Made by a program: the position numbers and the translations under genes. DNA of 64,000 nucleotides. It comes from Candida dubliniensis CD36 (Eukaryota; Ascomycota; Pichiomycetes; Serinales; Debaryomycetaceae). Positions within the stretch are counted from its first letter, which is position 1. Each line of letters starts with the position of its first letter. Of this stretch, positions 49,269 to 61,266 are shown in pieces. Location of the stretch: positions 868,001 to 932,000 of the forward strand of contig NC_012860.1 of NCBI RefSeq assembly GCF_000026945.1, in the 5' to 3' direction. The notes beneath the pieces were generated by a model, which saw only the letters and a program-made list of their open reading frames with translations, had not been told where the DNA came from and made no database searches.

Positions 49269-51527
49269 TGCAGTAGGAGTCACTGTAGATAATAAATAAT
49301 AAGGAAAAGAAATCAGTTAGTATACTAATTGAATAGATTATTGAAAGAAGTAAAAAAAAAAAAAATAAATATCACGCAATAGAGACCCAAAAACAACAAC
49401 AAAAAAAAAAACTGAAAAATTATTGACTAAGGAAATTAATAAAAGGGATCTCTGTTAATGTGTGAGAAACTATTTGAATGAATAAAATGATCTTTCTTCT
49501 ACCCCCTTATTTATAATTGAGTAAACAGTAATGTGAAAGAAAGAAATAAATAGTATAAATTGAAAAAAAAAAAAAAAAAAAAAGAAAACCCAATTTGAAA
49601 AATTTTTAACTATCGTGGTGGTGCTGTTGGAGTGTGTAAAGTTCCTTTTTTTTTTTCCGAGCTGAGTATTCTTATGAGGTGAAGAAGAATTTTATTAATT
49701 ATTATTTCTTTAAACAAACTCAAAACGTCAAAATATCACAAAATCGTAAACAAGATTTTGGCATTATTATTCTTATTCTCAATTTGTTAACGGCAAAAAA
49801 GAAAAAAGAACAAGAATTTCTCGTCATATGAGTAACCAACAACAACAACAAATAACTAATTTGCATTCAATTGAAACCCATCAGTTTTAAAAAAAAAAAA
49901 AATATCAGGACCAAATGGGGTGGGGCTGGTTCCTCCAACTCTTTATAATATAACACAGATCATGGCAAATCTTCAAAGATCTAAAACAAGAACAACAAGA
50001 ACAACAACAAGAACAACAACGGCAATATCAAAAATCGTGTACCAATCGATTTGCATTGATAATGAGTCATTTTTTTTTTTTTTTGGGTCGCCTTAATCAA
50101 ATTTAAACCAATCAATTCATACTGGACAAGACCAATATGAAAGGAGTAAATAGAGGGTAGTTAGGGTTGTTAGGGTTGTTTGGTTGGTTGGTTGGGTAAA
50201 TTAGGACGAGGCTTGCATAATAATAGTAGTAGTGTGATGTCAACAAAAAAAAAAAATCTTCCACTGTGTATTGTCTAATAAGATAACAATTACCCAATAT
50301 AATTCAAATATAGTTTATATTATGTATATATATATATTTTTTGTTGGGTGGAAAAGAATTGCCTTTTTTTTTTGGTGGTGGTGATGGTGGTAGTGGTGGA
50401 AGTAAATATTCCGCTACCCCTCCTCTAACCGTTTTTTTTTTTCTTTAGTGAATGATTATTAATATAATTTTTCGGAGTTTTTTTTTTTTTCCTCTCTCTC
50501 TCACGTTGGTGAAAACTTTACTTCCAAAATTGCATTAACATACATACTTGATAATAATATAATCTCTGGAATAATTAAATTGATTTTGAAAACAAAAAAA
50601 AATTCAAGAATTGAAATGGAAAAGAAAAAAAAAAAGAAGAAGAAGAAGAAGGATATATCTAATAAATAATTAAATTAAATTGAAAAATTTATTCAAATTC
50701 ACAAAATTAATAAACAATTTATTGAAATGTTGGGCGAATTCTATGAGGTTTTTATATTGTAAAATTTCTCACCCAGTTTTTTTTTTTTTTTTTTTTTTGT
50801 TGAACTTAGGAACCAAAGGTCGTGTTCAACAAACCTACAGCCAAGAATCCAACTAGACTGACAATATATATATATATATATATGCAATCACAAAACGGTT
50901 TATCTATCAAGATTTGCTCAATTGACAACAAGAATTATCCTAATCTCTAATCTCCTTTGGAAATATACAATGCTTCTTGATTATTTACACGGCACCATGT
51001 ATTGGTGTGGTTATTGATATAATTCTACATTTAATAACTGGAAAGTTCTCTCTGTGCGTTAGTAGTACTAGCACTTTCCTGGGAGAAGTTAACTGTCACA
51101 AGAGTCAAACGTATTTTCAACCATACTTAAATTGTTGCTTTACTCCGAACAGAATTAACTAACTAACAAGTAATTTTTGGTTTTTATAGTATTGTTTCCG
51201 GATCTTTCCCACTTTTATGAACTCCGATATCCAATCACAATCCAGCAAATTACTACTAAACCAAAAAAAAAAAAATAGTAGATAAAGTATAGTTTAAAAT
51301 CTGGGGTAAACGGAAGTCTTTCCCAATTCTTGACTTCTTTTTTTTTTTTTGTTTTCCTTGTTCTTGTTGTTCAAAACTCCGACAATATTTCCTAAAAAGA
51401 TAACATACATACAAAGACGCAAAATCTAAAAGAGAATTTTACTTGAAATTATTCTCCCATTTCCATTCCCCCCCCACCAAAAACATTTCTTCAACTAATA
51501 TAATTAGTAGTTATACATATTGTGTGG

Positions 51528-51560
<33 letters not shown>

Positions 51561-51865
51561 ACCAGAAGTTAGTTATCCGGGGAAATTAACATTACAAATC
51601 ACACTTTCCTGAGTATAATACACCTACTCTGCTTTCTTTTCTCTTTTTTTTTTTTTTCTTTTTTTTCCACGGAGAACAACTGTTCTTAACCCCACAACAA
51701 CATTAATAATTAATAGAAATTACCCTTACCACTTATACTAAAAAATATTTATTACATCAATGACAAGTTAATTGTATCTCAATTAATATATTATACGTTT
51801 TATTACTGTCTATAAAGTATTACATTATAATAAATATTTTCTAATATTATCCATTATTAATACAT
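49269..51865. other. 2.6-kb intergenic region ACS2 / SSA2
   Basis: The longest gap of the window. No gene supported. It holds the ACS2 promoter (TATA-like TTATAAATA near 49510), many poly(A)/poly(T) tracts (49563-49583, 50780-50798), CAA/CAAGAA repeats (about 49980-50020), GGTT repeats (about 50165-50195), (TA)n at about 50865-50883 and (CTA)n at 51528-51560. Open frames of about 60 codons here have no recognisable features. A long non-coding transcript is possible but unsupported. Confidence 0.5.
51528..51560 (+). repeat. (TAC)n microsatellite
   Basis: Eleven uninterrupted TAC units in the 3' flank of SSA2. Confidence 0.9.
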
Positions 51866-53809
51866 CTAATCAACTTCTTCAACAGTTGGACCATCGTTAG
51901 ATGGTTCTGGGGCAGCACCACCTGGGAAACCACCTGGAGCAGCACCACCTGGAGCAGCACCAGAAGGAGTAGCACCAGCTTGATAAGCTTTAGTCATGAT
52001 TGGATTAGCTTTAGATTCTAATTCTTTTTGTTGATCAGCAAATTCTTCTTGAGTAGCAGTTTGATTGGAATCTAACCAAGAAATAGTTTCATCAGCTGCT
52101 TTAGTGACTTCTTCAATTTCTGAAGCATCCAATTTAGATTTAAATTGTTCTTCACTTAAAGTATTTTTCAAAGAATAAGCATAAGATTCCAATTGATTTT
52201 TGGCTTGAACTCTAGAAGCTTCTTTTTCATCTTCTTCTTTGAATTTTTCAGCTTCACTAACCATTTTCTCAATTTCTTCTTTAGATAATCTACCTTTATC
52301 ATTAGTAATAGTAATCTTTTGAGTTTTACCAGTACCTTTTTCTAAAGCAGAAACATTCAAAATACCATTAGCATCAATATCAAATGTGACTTCAATTTGT
52401 GGAACACCTCTTGGAGCTGGTGGAATACCAGATAATTCAAATTTACCCAACAAGTTGTTGTCTTTAGTTTGAGCTCTTTCACCTTCAAACACTTGAATCA
52501 ATACACCTGGTTGGTTGTCAGCATAAGTGGAGAAAGTTTCGGATTTCTTAGTTGGAATAGTGGAGTTTCTTGGAATCAATTTGGTCATGATACCACCAGC
52601 AGTTTCAATACCTAATGACAATGGAGCAACATCCAACAACAACAAGTCTTGAGTCTTGGAAGAAGTGTCACCAGACAAGATGGCAGCTTGGACAGCAGCA
52701 CCATAAGCAACAGCTTCATCTGGGTTGATTGATCTGTTTGGTTCTTTACCGTTAAAGTAATCAGAAACTAATTTTTGAACTTTTGGAATTCTGGTAGAAC
52801 CACCAACCAAAACAATTTCATCAACTTTAGATTTATCAATCTTGGCATCAGACAAGACTTTGTCAACTGGTTCCAAAGTAGATCTGAACAAGTCAGCACA
52901 CAATTCTTCGAATCTAGCTCTGGTGATTGAAGTATAGAAATCAATACCTTCATATAAAGAATCAATTTCAATTGAGGTTTGAGCAGAAGAAGATAAAGTT
53001 CTCTTGGCTCTTTCACAAGCAGTTCTCAATCTTCTTAAAGCTCTTTGGTTAGTGGAGATATCTTTCTTGTTTTTTCTCTTGAATTCTTGGATAAAGAAGT
53101 TGACTAATCTGTTATCAAAATCTTCACCACCCAAATGAGTATCACCAGCAGTGGCTTTAACTTCAAAAATACCATCTTCAATAGACAATAATGAAACATC
53201 AAAAGTACCACCACCCAAATCGAAAATCAAAACATTCTTTTCAGCTTCAGATTTCTTGTCCAAACCGTAAGCAATGGCAGCAGCGGTTGGTTCGTTAATG
53301 ATTCTCATAACATTTAAACCAGCAATGGTACCAGCATCTTTGGTAGCTTGTCTTTGGGAATCATTGAAGTAAGCTGGAACAGTGACAACAGCATCTTTAA
53401 CAGTGGTACCCAAGAAACCTTCAGCAGTTTCCTTCATTTTACCCAAAATCATAGATGAGATTTCTTCAGGGGAGAAAGTTTTGGTTTCACCTTTGTATTC
53501 AACTTGAATCATTGGTTTACTACCTTTGTCAACGACTTTGAATGGGAAATGTTTGATATCACCTTGAACTTCATGATCATCGAATTTTCTACCAATTAAA
53601 CGTTTGGCATCGAAAACAGTGTTAGCTGGGTTCATAGCAGCTTGATTTTTAGCAGCATCACCAATCAATCTTTCAGTATCGGTGAAGGCAACGAAAGATG
53701 GTGTAGTTCTGTTACCTTGGTCATTAGCAATAATTTCGACTCTATCATTAGCGAAATGAGCGACACAGGAGTAGGTAGTACCTAAATCAATACCAACAGC
53801 TTTAGACAT
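51866..53809 (-). CDS. SSA2: Cytosolic Hsp70 Ssa2
   Basis: A 647-residue Hsp70. [25 protein letters not shown] and [13 protein letters not shown] are the three family signatures of the ATPase domain. [12 protein letters not shown], the linker [12 protein letters not shown] and the substrate-binding domain follow. The C-terminus is Gly/Pro/Ala-rich and ends in EEVD, the TPR co-chaperone dock of cytosolic members. It folds nascent proteins and assists import; in C. albicans Ssa proteins are also found on the cell surface. Codon use is strongly biased, as for abundant proteins. The SSA2 name is by position beside ACS2. Confidence 0.96.
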   Translation of the reverse strand: MSKAVGIDLGTTYSCVAHFANDRVEIIANDQGNRTTPSFVAFTDTERLIGDAAKNQAAMNPANTVFDAKRLIGRKFDDHEVQGDIKHFPFKVVDKGSKPMIQVEYKGETKTFSPEEISSMILGKMKETAEGFLGTTVKDAVVTVPAYFNDSQRQATKDAGTIAGLNVMRIINEPTAAAIAYGLDKKSEAEKNVLIFDLGGGTFDVSLLSIEDGIFEVKATAGDTHLGGEDFDNRLVNFFIQEFKRKNKKDISTNQRALRRLRTACERAKRTLSSSAQTSIEIDSLYEGIDFYTSITRARFEELCADLFRSTLEPVDKVLSDAKIDKSKVDEIVLVGGSTRIPKVQKLVSDYFNGKEPNRSINPDEAVAYGAAVQAAILSGDTSSKTQDLLLLDVAPLSLGIETAGGIMTKLIPRNSTIPTKKSETFSTYADNQPGVLIQVFEGERAQTKDNNLLGKFELSGIPPAPRGVPQIEVTFDIDANGILNVSALEKGTGKTQKITITNDKGRLSKEEIEKMVSEAEKFKEEDEKEASRVQAKNQLESYAYSLKNTLSEEQFKSKLDASEIEEVTKAADETISWLDSNQTATQEEFADQQKELESKANPIMTKAYQAGATPSGAAPGGAAPGGFPGGAAPEPSNDGPTVEEVD

Positions 53810-54378
53810 GATTAATTATTAGTTAATTTATCAATTGAATTAAATTAAACAAAAAAGGAAAAAAAAAAAAAAAGAGAAAAGAAGACTAAACCAAAAAAAA
53901 AAATTTACAATTGGGATTTTAGAAATTTTTTATATGAAAAATATTGATGGTTGTTGTTGATTTATCTCTTTGTCGAAAAATTTTAAATCGTTGCAAAATT
54001 TTTTTTGTTCTACCAATTTGGACTTGCATGGAACAATTTGGAACATCATAGAACAAATTTTATTCTCTCTCTGTTTTTTTTTTTTTTTTTTTTTTTCTTT
54101 TGGGTTTCTCTCACACACACACACATACATACATATTCATCTCGTCTTTTTCTAGTACATGCTAGAATGTACTAGATTTTCTGGTCAATAATGACATCAT
54201 CATCAACCAAATAGATTTCCATGACACATACCGTTTAAACTATCAATTATTAATAATAATAATAATAATGCATACTACCATCAATGCAATATCAATAGCG
54301 CCACATCCCCCCTCCCCTCAAAATCTAAGCAGTTTACAAATTTTCAATTAGAGCACAAAGTAGAAAATACAAACAATT
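53810..54378. other. Intergenic: SSA2 promoter / DUF3605 gene 3' flank
   Basis: 569 bp with poly(A) and poly(T) tracts, an interrupted palindrome at 54151-54176 and an AAT run near 54252-54268. No gene. Confidence 0.6.
54150..54177. promoter_or_regulatory. Palindromic heat-shock-element-like site upstream of SSA2
   Basis: Inverted repeat TCTAGTACAT-gctaga-ATGTACTAGA (10-bp perfect arms). Read in 5-bp steps it gives TTC, GTA, TGC, GAA, TAC, GAT, each within one base of the alternating TTC/GAA units of an Hsf1 element. About 340 bp before the SSA2 ATG, where a heat-shock promoter element would be expected. Confidence 0.5.
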
Positions 54379-55146
54379 CTATTCTAAATTTCTATAATCA
54401 TCTAAAGTTAATACTTCACTACACCCACTGGAAATCAATTCATCAATAAACTTATCATCAACATCTTTTAATATCACATGAATATGACTAATTGATCTGA
54501 CACTTTGTAAACTCAACCAATTTTTAAACCATACAATTTGATCCCATGATATACCTTTAGCAACAAATGTTTTCTCAAGGTATTTATTAATTAATTTCTT
54601 TGTCATATCAGAAATATCACCAACTTGACTATTTTTATCAACAGGGATTTTCAATTTCGACCAAATACAAATATGTTTGACATTAGGTTCAAAATAGTAT
54701 GGGAATTTATTATACAAGATTGAGATATCATTTGAGTTATGGAATATTAAATCTTCCGGATATTCAATTGAATATTCTTTATCGGGAATATATTCATGTT
54801 TTTGTTCTCTTAAATCCAGTTCATTCCAATGCAATTCATAATCTAACAAATAATCATTTATACTTAATTCATTATCTTTCAACCATTGTTTGAATTTATG
54901 ATATTTTATTGTTTGTTGTCGTGATCGAGCAAATATCTCTAATTGATTGGATTTAATAATAAACTGTATATCGGACCAAGTAAATGGGTCACCATTTTTT
55001 ATTTTTGATGGTTGAGGCATTAATTTGGATTGTTCTAATTGAATATTAAAGTGAGCGTAATACTTATCAAAAGTAACTGGTGAAGTTGGTGGTGTTTGTA
55101 ATTGAGAATTGTTAAAGTTAGTGATGATAGTAGTAACAGGATTCAT
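54379..55146 (-). CDS. DUF3605 protein
   Basis: A 255-residue fungal protein from ATG 55146 (MNPVTTIITN); upstream the frame reaches only a GTG. FTWSDIQFIIKSNQLEIFARSRQQTIKY, YELHWNEL and FPYYFEPNVKHICIWSKLKIP are the blocks I associate with DUF3605, the family of C. albicans Gig1 (GlcNAc-induced). The Asn-Asp-x-Pro-Tyr region and the C-terminal W-x-x-I-x-W-F-x-N-W helix are conserved-looking. Predicted soluble; molecular role unknown. A CACGTG box lies only 27 bp upstream of the ATG. Confidence 0.78.
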   Translation of the reverse strand: MNPVTTIITNFNNSQLQTPPTSPVTFDKYYAHFNIQLEQSKLMPQPSKIKNGDPFTWSDIQFIIKSNQLEIFARSRQQTIKYHKFKQWLKDNELSINDYLLDYELHWNELDLREQKHEYIPDKEYSIEYPEDLIFHNSNDISILYNKFPYYFEPNVKHICIWSKLKIPVDKNSQVGDISDMTKKLINKYLEKTFVAKGISWDQIVWFKNWLSLQSVRSISHIHVILKDVDDKFIDELISSGCSEVLTLDDYRNLE

Positions 55147-56498
55147 ATTTGTTTTTTTTTCTGAGTTTTTCTCACGTGTCACGTTTTTGTAAATACACTT
55201 CTTGTGCTTTTTTTTTCTTTTTCTCTTGGTTAGTCCTAATTAAATAATGCGAGTGTAATTTGTCTGTGGGCAGGGGTTCAGTATTGATTGGCGGTAAGTT
55301 CTTGGCGATACTTGGTATCAGATTAGTTCGTGTGGGTAGTTGTAAAAAGAGCTAAGAGAGAAACTACAAGAAAAAAAGAATATAAACAAAATACAATATA
55401 CAAACAAAAAATACAAGAAGACAATCTGGGTATAGAATTAATGGGAAATTCAACTCATATTTATATCAATTAAAACCTATTGGTTTGTATATCTTTTGTT
55501 GTTGTCAGTTTTGCAATCAGACCTAATTACTAATGGTGTATTCCTTGTTTTGCTTAGTTTTTCTTTTCTTTTTCACTGTCACAGTTATGTTATGTGTCGC
55601 CATTTGATGTTACATCAGGATTCTCAAATTTACTACAATGTTACATTTTTTTTTAAGAGTTTCACACACATAGTACAACCCAGATTAAAAAAAAGAAACC
55701 AACAGTATTAACACCGGTATAATCGGTATTTTAGTTGATCAAGCTCCATTGTTTTATGGAATCTGGTTCTGATGTCATAGCGTTTAAACCCATTAATGAA
55801 GCACACAAATTCCCGCAGAATCATCCATACAATTACAACTCTTTTTGGATCCATGTGTTTCCTAATACATTTAAAGTTGCTTGAAAGGTAAACCAAATTC
55901 AGCAAACATAAAAATAATCTAATGATCTATCATATTTTGAAATAAAACAAACACATGTATGCCGAAAAATATTAATCATTAATAAAGTTCAACATGTGGG
56001 AGGGTATGTGATATAAAGTTGTGATTTTATAATTGTTTTAAAGTAGTGATAGCAAACCAAGATTATACACAACGTGTCCCTGTTGCGATAACAGATCAGC
56101 CAAATCATATTATCTAATTACTTATCATCTTTTTGTGTATCCAGTGAAAAACGAGAAATATCTACAGTTTATTTAAGGAGGTACATGAAGAGTTTAGCAT
56201 GGCTGCAATTATTATATATTCAATGTGATTTCTTTTGTTCGTTCGTTCCTCTCCTTGCTTTTATCGTGCCTTTCGGGCAAAAATGAAAGCCGCATTCGTC
56301 CCAATGGGCAGCTTCTATAATTATTATTATTTTTTTTTTTTTCGGTTCTCACCATACGTTATCTTATTCACTCTCATGATGTCAACATTAAATGTTATAA
56401 TCATCCCATCCTTCAAAAACATTTTCTTTACTTTCTTACTTTCTTTCTTTCTTTTTTTATTTTTTTATTTTGAGTAATTGAATCATTAATCAATCATT
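55147..56498. other. 1.35-kb divergent intergenic region DUF3605 / GPM2
   Basis: No gene supported. CACGTG at 55173-55178. Less AT-extreme stretches at 55700-55910 contain a 65-codon minus-strand frame without ATG at its start or family match. TTTC repeats precede GPM2. Confidence 0.45.
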
Positions 56499-57284
56499 AT
56501 GGCCGTTCATAAATTAATAATTCTAAGACATGGTGAATCACAATGGAATCAAGAAAATAAATTCTGTGGATGGATTGATATTCCATTATCACAAAAGGGC
56601 AAACAAGAAGCAATTTATGCTGGAGAATTAATTAAAAGAAACCATCTTGATCCTGATATTTTATATACTTCGAAATTAATGCGGTCTATAGAAACTGGAT
56701 TGACAATTTTAGAAGTGTTACAGAAACCATGGATTGATCATATTAAAACTTGGAGATTGAATGAACGACATTACGGTCAATATCAAGGAAGAGATAAACA
56801 TGAAGTGTTTGTTGAATTGGGGAAAGATAAAGAGAAATTCCAATATATTAGAAGAAATTATCATGGATTACCACCTTTAATAGAATATGGTCAAGATAAA
56901 TCAATTGATGAAAAATACAATGATATATTAAATAAAGATATATTACCTCGAGGAGAATCATTACTGATGGTAATGGAAAGATTGATTCCATTTTTCAAAT
57001 ATGAAATATTAGACAATCAAATGATTCAATTAAATAAAACTGTTTTGATAGTGACCCATGGATCAATTGTTAGAAGTTTGATCAAATATCTTAACCATGT
57101 CAGTGATGATGATATATCAAAGATTAATGTCCCCACAGGGATACCATTGGTGTTTGAATTGAATGATAGAGGTGAATTAATCAAGCCTTATTATTATTTG
57201 GATCAAGAAAAGGCAGAAAAGGGAATTGCCAAAGTGAAAATGGAAGGTCTTGAAAGAAAAGGACAAACAGATGAAAAACTATAG
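56499..57284 (+). CDS. GPM2: Phosphoglycerate mutase-like Gpm2
   Basis: A 261-residue cofactor-dependent phosphoglycerate mutase family protein. LRHGESQWN (catalytic His11), RLNERHYGQYQGRDK (Glu89) and VTHGS (His187) complete the active site. ENKFCGWIDIPLSQKG is the conserved substrate region. It is diverged from the main glycolytic Gpm1, and the C-terminal region is longer and basic, so a minor or altered role is possible; yeast Gpm2/Gpm3 are considered non-functional paralogues in glycolysis. Codon 156 is CTG where GESLA is usual, so Ser is expected (GESLS). AT-rich codon use suggests modest expression. Confidence 0.9.
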   Translation: MAVHKLIILRHGESQWNQENKFCGWIDIPLSQKGKQEAIYAGELIKRNHLDPDILYTSKLMRSIETGLTILEVLQKPWIDHIKTWRLNERHYGQYQGRDKHEVFVELGKDKEKFQYIRRNYHGLPPLIEYGQDKSIDEKYNDILNKDILPRGESLLMVMERLIPFFKYEILDNQMIQLNKTVLIVTHGSIVRSLIKYLNHVSDDDISKINVPTGIPLVFELNDRGELIKPYYYLDQEKAEKGIAKVKMEGLERKGQTDEKL

Positions 57285-57984
57285 GATTAGATGGAAGCAA
57301 AAGGTGACACGTTTGAGTTATTTGTGTGGGTTTAAAGTGGAACTATTATAATGCTTGAGATTTTGTTTATAGAGAAGTCAAATAGTATATACCGAAAGAC
57401 ACGGGTGTCTAACTGAATAGTGAGATCATCCATGGAACCTCCCCCCCACCCCTCTTACTCCAATAAATATTACAATACTCTGACCTGTATCAAAAGGATA
57501 AATCCGATAAGGCGGATATTACTATTAGTACGACCCCTAATATTAGCAATAATTAACTTTTTATTACAACGAAAATTCCAGGTGCAAGTGCGGGAAGCGG
57601 ATAGTAAGTTCAATTGCACAAACAAATTACTATCAAGGTATTCTTGCTGTATTTAACGGAAGTTATACTCCGAGACAGCAAACAACAACAATATTAAGAG
57701 TAACTATTTGCTTGCACAATGTTACATAGTGTCACAGACACACCAAGTAGTTGTTTGACAATCCTATCACAGAGTAGGTTGTTTATTGGTTGCAAATTAA
57801 AGCCGTGCTCAAAACAAGTCAAGAAAATAAAAGAGAGCAATTATAGATAGATGTTACCATAGAATAGTATGAGTTAGTAGTAGTAAAAGTTCCCACTTTC
57901 TTAGTATATCTCTTATGATCTAGGGAAAGTAATTAGGGTTGTAACAATCCCCCCCTTTTTTTGTTTGTATGTACATCGATCTCT

Positions 57985-58015
<31 letters not shown>

Positions 58016-59269
58016 CTTGTTAGTAAAGATGATGTGAAATTGGGTCATTCAATTTTAATATGGGCTTTTTAAAATGCTGTTTGAGTTGTTTGTTGCAGAC
58101 ACAAACTCGCTTATGAATCTAGATCGTGGAAATATGACAAAATTAGCCCAACATGAGAAACGTACAAAAACTCTATATACGATGAGATTAAATGACTTCC
58201 AAGGATATGTAGGTAAGTCTAGTTAGATAATTTGTTGTGGAAACTGTTGGAATTGGAGAAATTGCACATTCATCAGTAAAAGAGCAAACCATACCTAATG
58301 GAAGAGAGGGGTTCATAAACTAGATGAATGTGGAATGACGATTTCAAAGAACAACAAACATAGCAGAAAAAAAAAAAAAAAGGAGGAAGAAGACACTACA
58401 AAAAAAAAAGGAGAATTTATGAAGTGCATTTGTTTCAAATTTATTTTAACCTCCGAGTTATTTCTTATCTGGGAAATTTCTGCGGATAACAGTTTTGACA
58501 CCCGTCCTTGATCATTCATTATGTTTTCTAGCACAGCACTAGAAGAATTAAATGTTATAAACCAAACCCGTAGACTCTAGAAGATTAATAAGTAATATCA
58601 AAGCGGACCCGTTTCTTTTTTTTTTTTTTGTAATTTGTTAATAAATCAAATTTTATTATGTATGACAACAACACACCTTCTCTCCTCAATTGTCGGAGAA
58701 TTACAAAATAATTTATACTATAAACCGAAACGGAATAAAGAGCAGAACTGGTAAAGACAAAAAGAAAGAAAGAAAGAAAGAAAAGTTTGTTAGTGATGGA
58801 AGAGAATAGAAGATTTCGGAATGTCATATATATGCAGGAGCATATTAATAATCTTTGTTTGTCATTTTTGTACACATCATCATCATTACTCATTATTCTG
58901 TTTATCTTCGTACCCAAAATAAACAATTTAAAACAACCAGGAGAAGAAAGAGGAGCAGCATTAACAGTAGCATCAATAACAACAACAGTAGCAGCAGGAA
59001 GAGGAGGAAAAAAAAAAAAAAAAAAAAGAAAAGAGAAAACCACACTTTCTTAAAGACAACACACAACTCACACACACACACACACACACAAATTTGATTA
59101 CCCATTATACAACTTTGCATATGAGAACTATATCAATACCCAAAAAAAAATATAAAGAAATAAAATATCTTTGATTTAAACACCACTTTCTTTTTTTTTC
59201 TTTTATCCCCTTTATTGGTTACTTTTTTACTTTTAAACTTACACATTTATTAATTTTTATACCCATTAG
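57285..59269. other. 1.98-kb intergenic region GPM2 / RPN4
   Basis: No gene supported. Contents: a CCCCCCACCCC run near 57441, a poly(T) tract of about 27 near 57989-58015, AAAG repeats near 58760-58785, CAG/AGC-rich and GGA-rich sequence near 58950-59010, and a (CA)n run near 59071-59090. It is probably a long RPN4 promoter/leader. I looked for a GGAGGCAAAA-type self-regulatory site and did not see one. Confidence 0.5.
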
Positions 59270-60904
59270 ATGACTTCATTAGCTATATTACCACAATTGA
59301 AGAGAACTATCACTGACATAATGGACGAAGAATTGTATCAATCACCTTCGTCTCCAAATTCTATGACGAGTTTCCCTAGTGGTACAGCAAACTTGATGAG
59401 TAATACAAATCACAACACTTTCAATCAATACAACAATACACCATTCAATATGAACTCCAACATGAACTATAATCACGCTTCCAACAGAAACTCCATAAAC
59501 TCCTCGCCCAATTTATCTGCTACTACATTTAATAACGCGAATAATTTGGGTAATGTTCTCAATATACCCGATTCGTTTTTAGAACAATTGGCATCACAAG
59601 ATTATATAGATCATTTGAAATCGCAACAGCAACAAGACCAAGCTTTTGAAAATGCAGATGATATTTACGTTCAACAAGTACACGAAAACCCGGTGAATCC
59701 ATTTAATGATTATGGTAATCCAGACTCGTTTATCAGAGCTCAAGAACAACAATCACAACTACCACATCCACAACAACCAATATCGCAACAGGAACAACAA
59801 CGACAGCAACAAGCCAATAAGACTCCTTTACCACAAGCATTCCCAACGAGGAGAAGGAGAAAGATTACTTTACTTAATGATATCGGTGGTATCGGTGGAT
59901 CATCAAATAGAAAAAAGCATTTTGACGAAGATTATTTGTTGTATAACCCAGATATATCTCCTGGTCATATTGTAACTGATTGTTCTTTGGATTCATCTTT
60001 GGTCATCCCACCAAACAGCAACGAGTTATTTTTAACAGAATCGGAGTCTCCGGAATTTGCTAACGATATTATTCCAGGCTATGAGAATGATTATTTGTTT
60101 TTAGATGATGATGATGAACAAATTGAAGAGGATGTTTCTGATGATGAGGGTGATAACTATTTCCAAGTTGACGAAGATTTTGACGATTATTTGATGAACA
60201 ATAACGGTTTTGATGGATATCCAACATTTAATAATTATGAAGGTCCTGGCGACAACATCAGTATTACTAATGGCCTCAATACCGAGAGTAATAACAATAT
60301 CGATGAAACTATAAGTGATGTTAACAGTAATAGTGAACTGGAGACAGTATTTGATCAACCAAAGGAAGTATCACCGGCAGCCATTTCACCAGCTTCTCAA
60401 GATCAAGATTCTGATGATATGATGATTGATATGGAAGACGAGAATCAAATAGCTGGTGCTACCGCTGGTGAAGAAGAAGAAGTTAACAAGAAGCATTCAA
60501 AAACAGGCAAGAAAGAATCTAAATCTCCGAAAGAGAATTTGTCAACCACAAAGTCAAAGAAACATTCACATGGCATATCTGGAGCAGAAATAACCCTCAA
60601 CAATCCAAACCATCAATGTAACTTGATTAATCCATCTACTGGTGAACCATGTAACAAACAGTTTTCACGTCCATACGATTTGATCAGACATCAAGACACC
60701 ATCCATGCATCTATGAAGAAAATATTCAGATGTGTAATTTGTGAAGGTAGATTAAATGGTGGACCTGGTAATGGTAAAGAGAAAACATTTTCTAGAGGTG
60801 ACGCCTTATCAAGACACATAAAAATAAAGCATGGTTTAGTTGGACAAGAAGCATTAGATTTAATCAATGAAGCCAAGGAAAATGTTGAATACATTCCAGT
60901 ATAA
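59270..60904 (+). CDS. RPN4: Proteasome-gene transcription factor Rpn4 (C2H2)
   Basis: A 544-residue transcription factor. The long N-terminal part is Asn/Gln/Ser-rich with a basic patch TRRRRKITLLND and strongly acidic segments near 275-310 and 395-415, which would be activation domains. The C-terminal DNA-binding region has two C2H2-type fingers: a first with long C-C loop (CNLINPSTGEPC...RHQDTIH) and a second (CVICEGRLNGG...SRHIKIKH) with a long insert. This atypical pair is that of Rpn4, which activates proteasome subunit genes and is itself degraded by the proteasome. RPN13 with a candidate Rpn4 site is in the same window. Confidence 0.9.
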   Translation: MTSLAILPQLKRTITDIMDEELYQSPSSPNSMTSFPSGTANLMSNTNHNTFNQYNNTPFNMNSNMNYNHASNRNSINSSPNLSATTFNNANNLGNVLNIPDSFLEQLASQDYIDHLKSQQQQDQAFENADDIYVQQVHENPVNPFNDYGNPDSFIRAQEQQSQLPHPQQPISQQEQQRQQQANKTPLPQAFPTRRRRKITLLNDIGGIGGSSNRKKHFDEDYLLYNPDISPGHIVTDCSLDSSLVIPPNSNELFLTESESPEFANDIIPGYENDYLFLDDDDEQIEEDVSDDEGDNYFQVDEDFDDYLMNNNGFDGYPTFNNYEGPGDNISITNGLNTESNNNIDETISDVNSNSELETVFDQPKEVSPAAISPASQDQDSDDMMIDMEDENQIAGATAGEEEEVNKKHSKTGKKESKSPKENLSTTKSKKHSHGISGAEITLNNPNHQCNLINPSTGEPCNKQFSRPYDLIRHQDTIHASMKKIFRCVICEGRLNGGPGNGKEKTFSRGDALSRHIKIKHGLVGQEALDLINEAKENVEYIPV

Positions 60905-61266
60905 GAAAGAGATTAGCTTGCTTATGTTTTTGGCCTTTCTGTTTTCTTTTTTTTTTTCTTTTTCGATGACGGGTTAATTTTATTTTTATAAAGTATCTTA
61001 ATCAATGGTTACTTTCGGTTTATTCATTCTTATTTTTATTGTCATATTCTGACATAGAAACAAACATATATAGTTTTTAATATCCATACCTAATACATGT
61101 ACATAGTATTTTCACGATACTTTGTACTCTACTTTCTTATTTTTATAAACATTAAATATATACACATATATATATATATATATATATACAGAATCTATAA
61201 TTTAATTAGCTCTATTTGTTAATGTGCATGGATGTAATATGTACATGTGAGCATATATTCTATGAT
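60905..61266. other. Convergent 3' region RPN4 / ANY1-like
   Basis: 362 bp, poly(T) and (TA)n (about 61159-61190). No gene. Confidence 0.6.

Noticed and set aside
55708..55905. 65-codon minus-strand frame upstream of GPM2
   Set aside because: No ATG at its start and no recognisable motif; could be a relic but nothing supports a gene.
58585..59120. Frames of 70-150 codons upstream of RPN4
   Set aside because: Built from poly(A), CAG/AGC and CA repeats on both strands; no domain.
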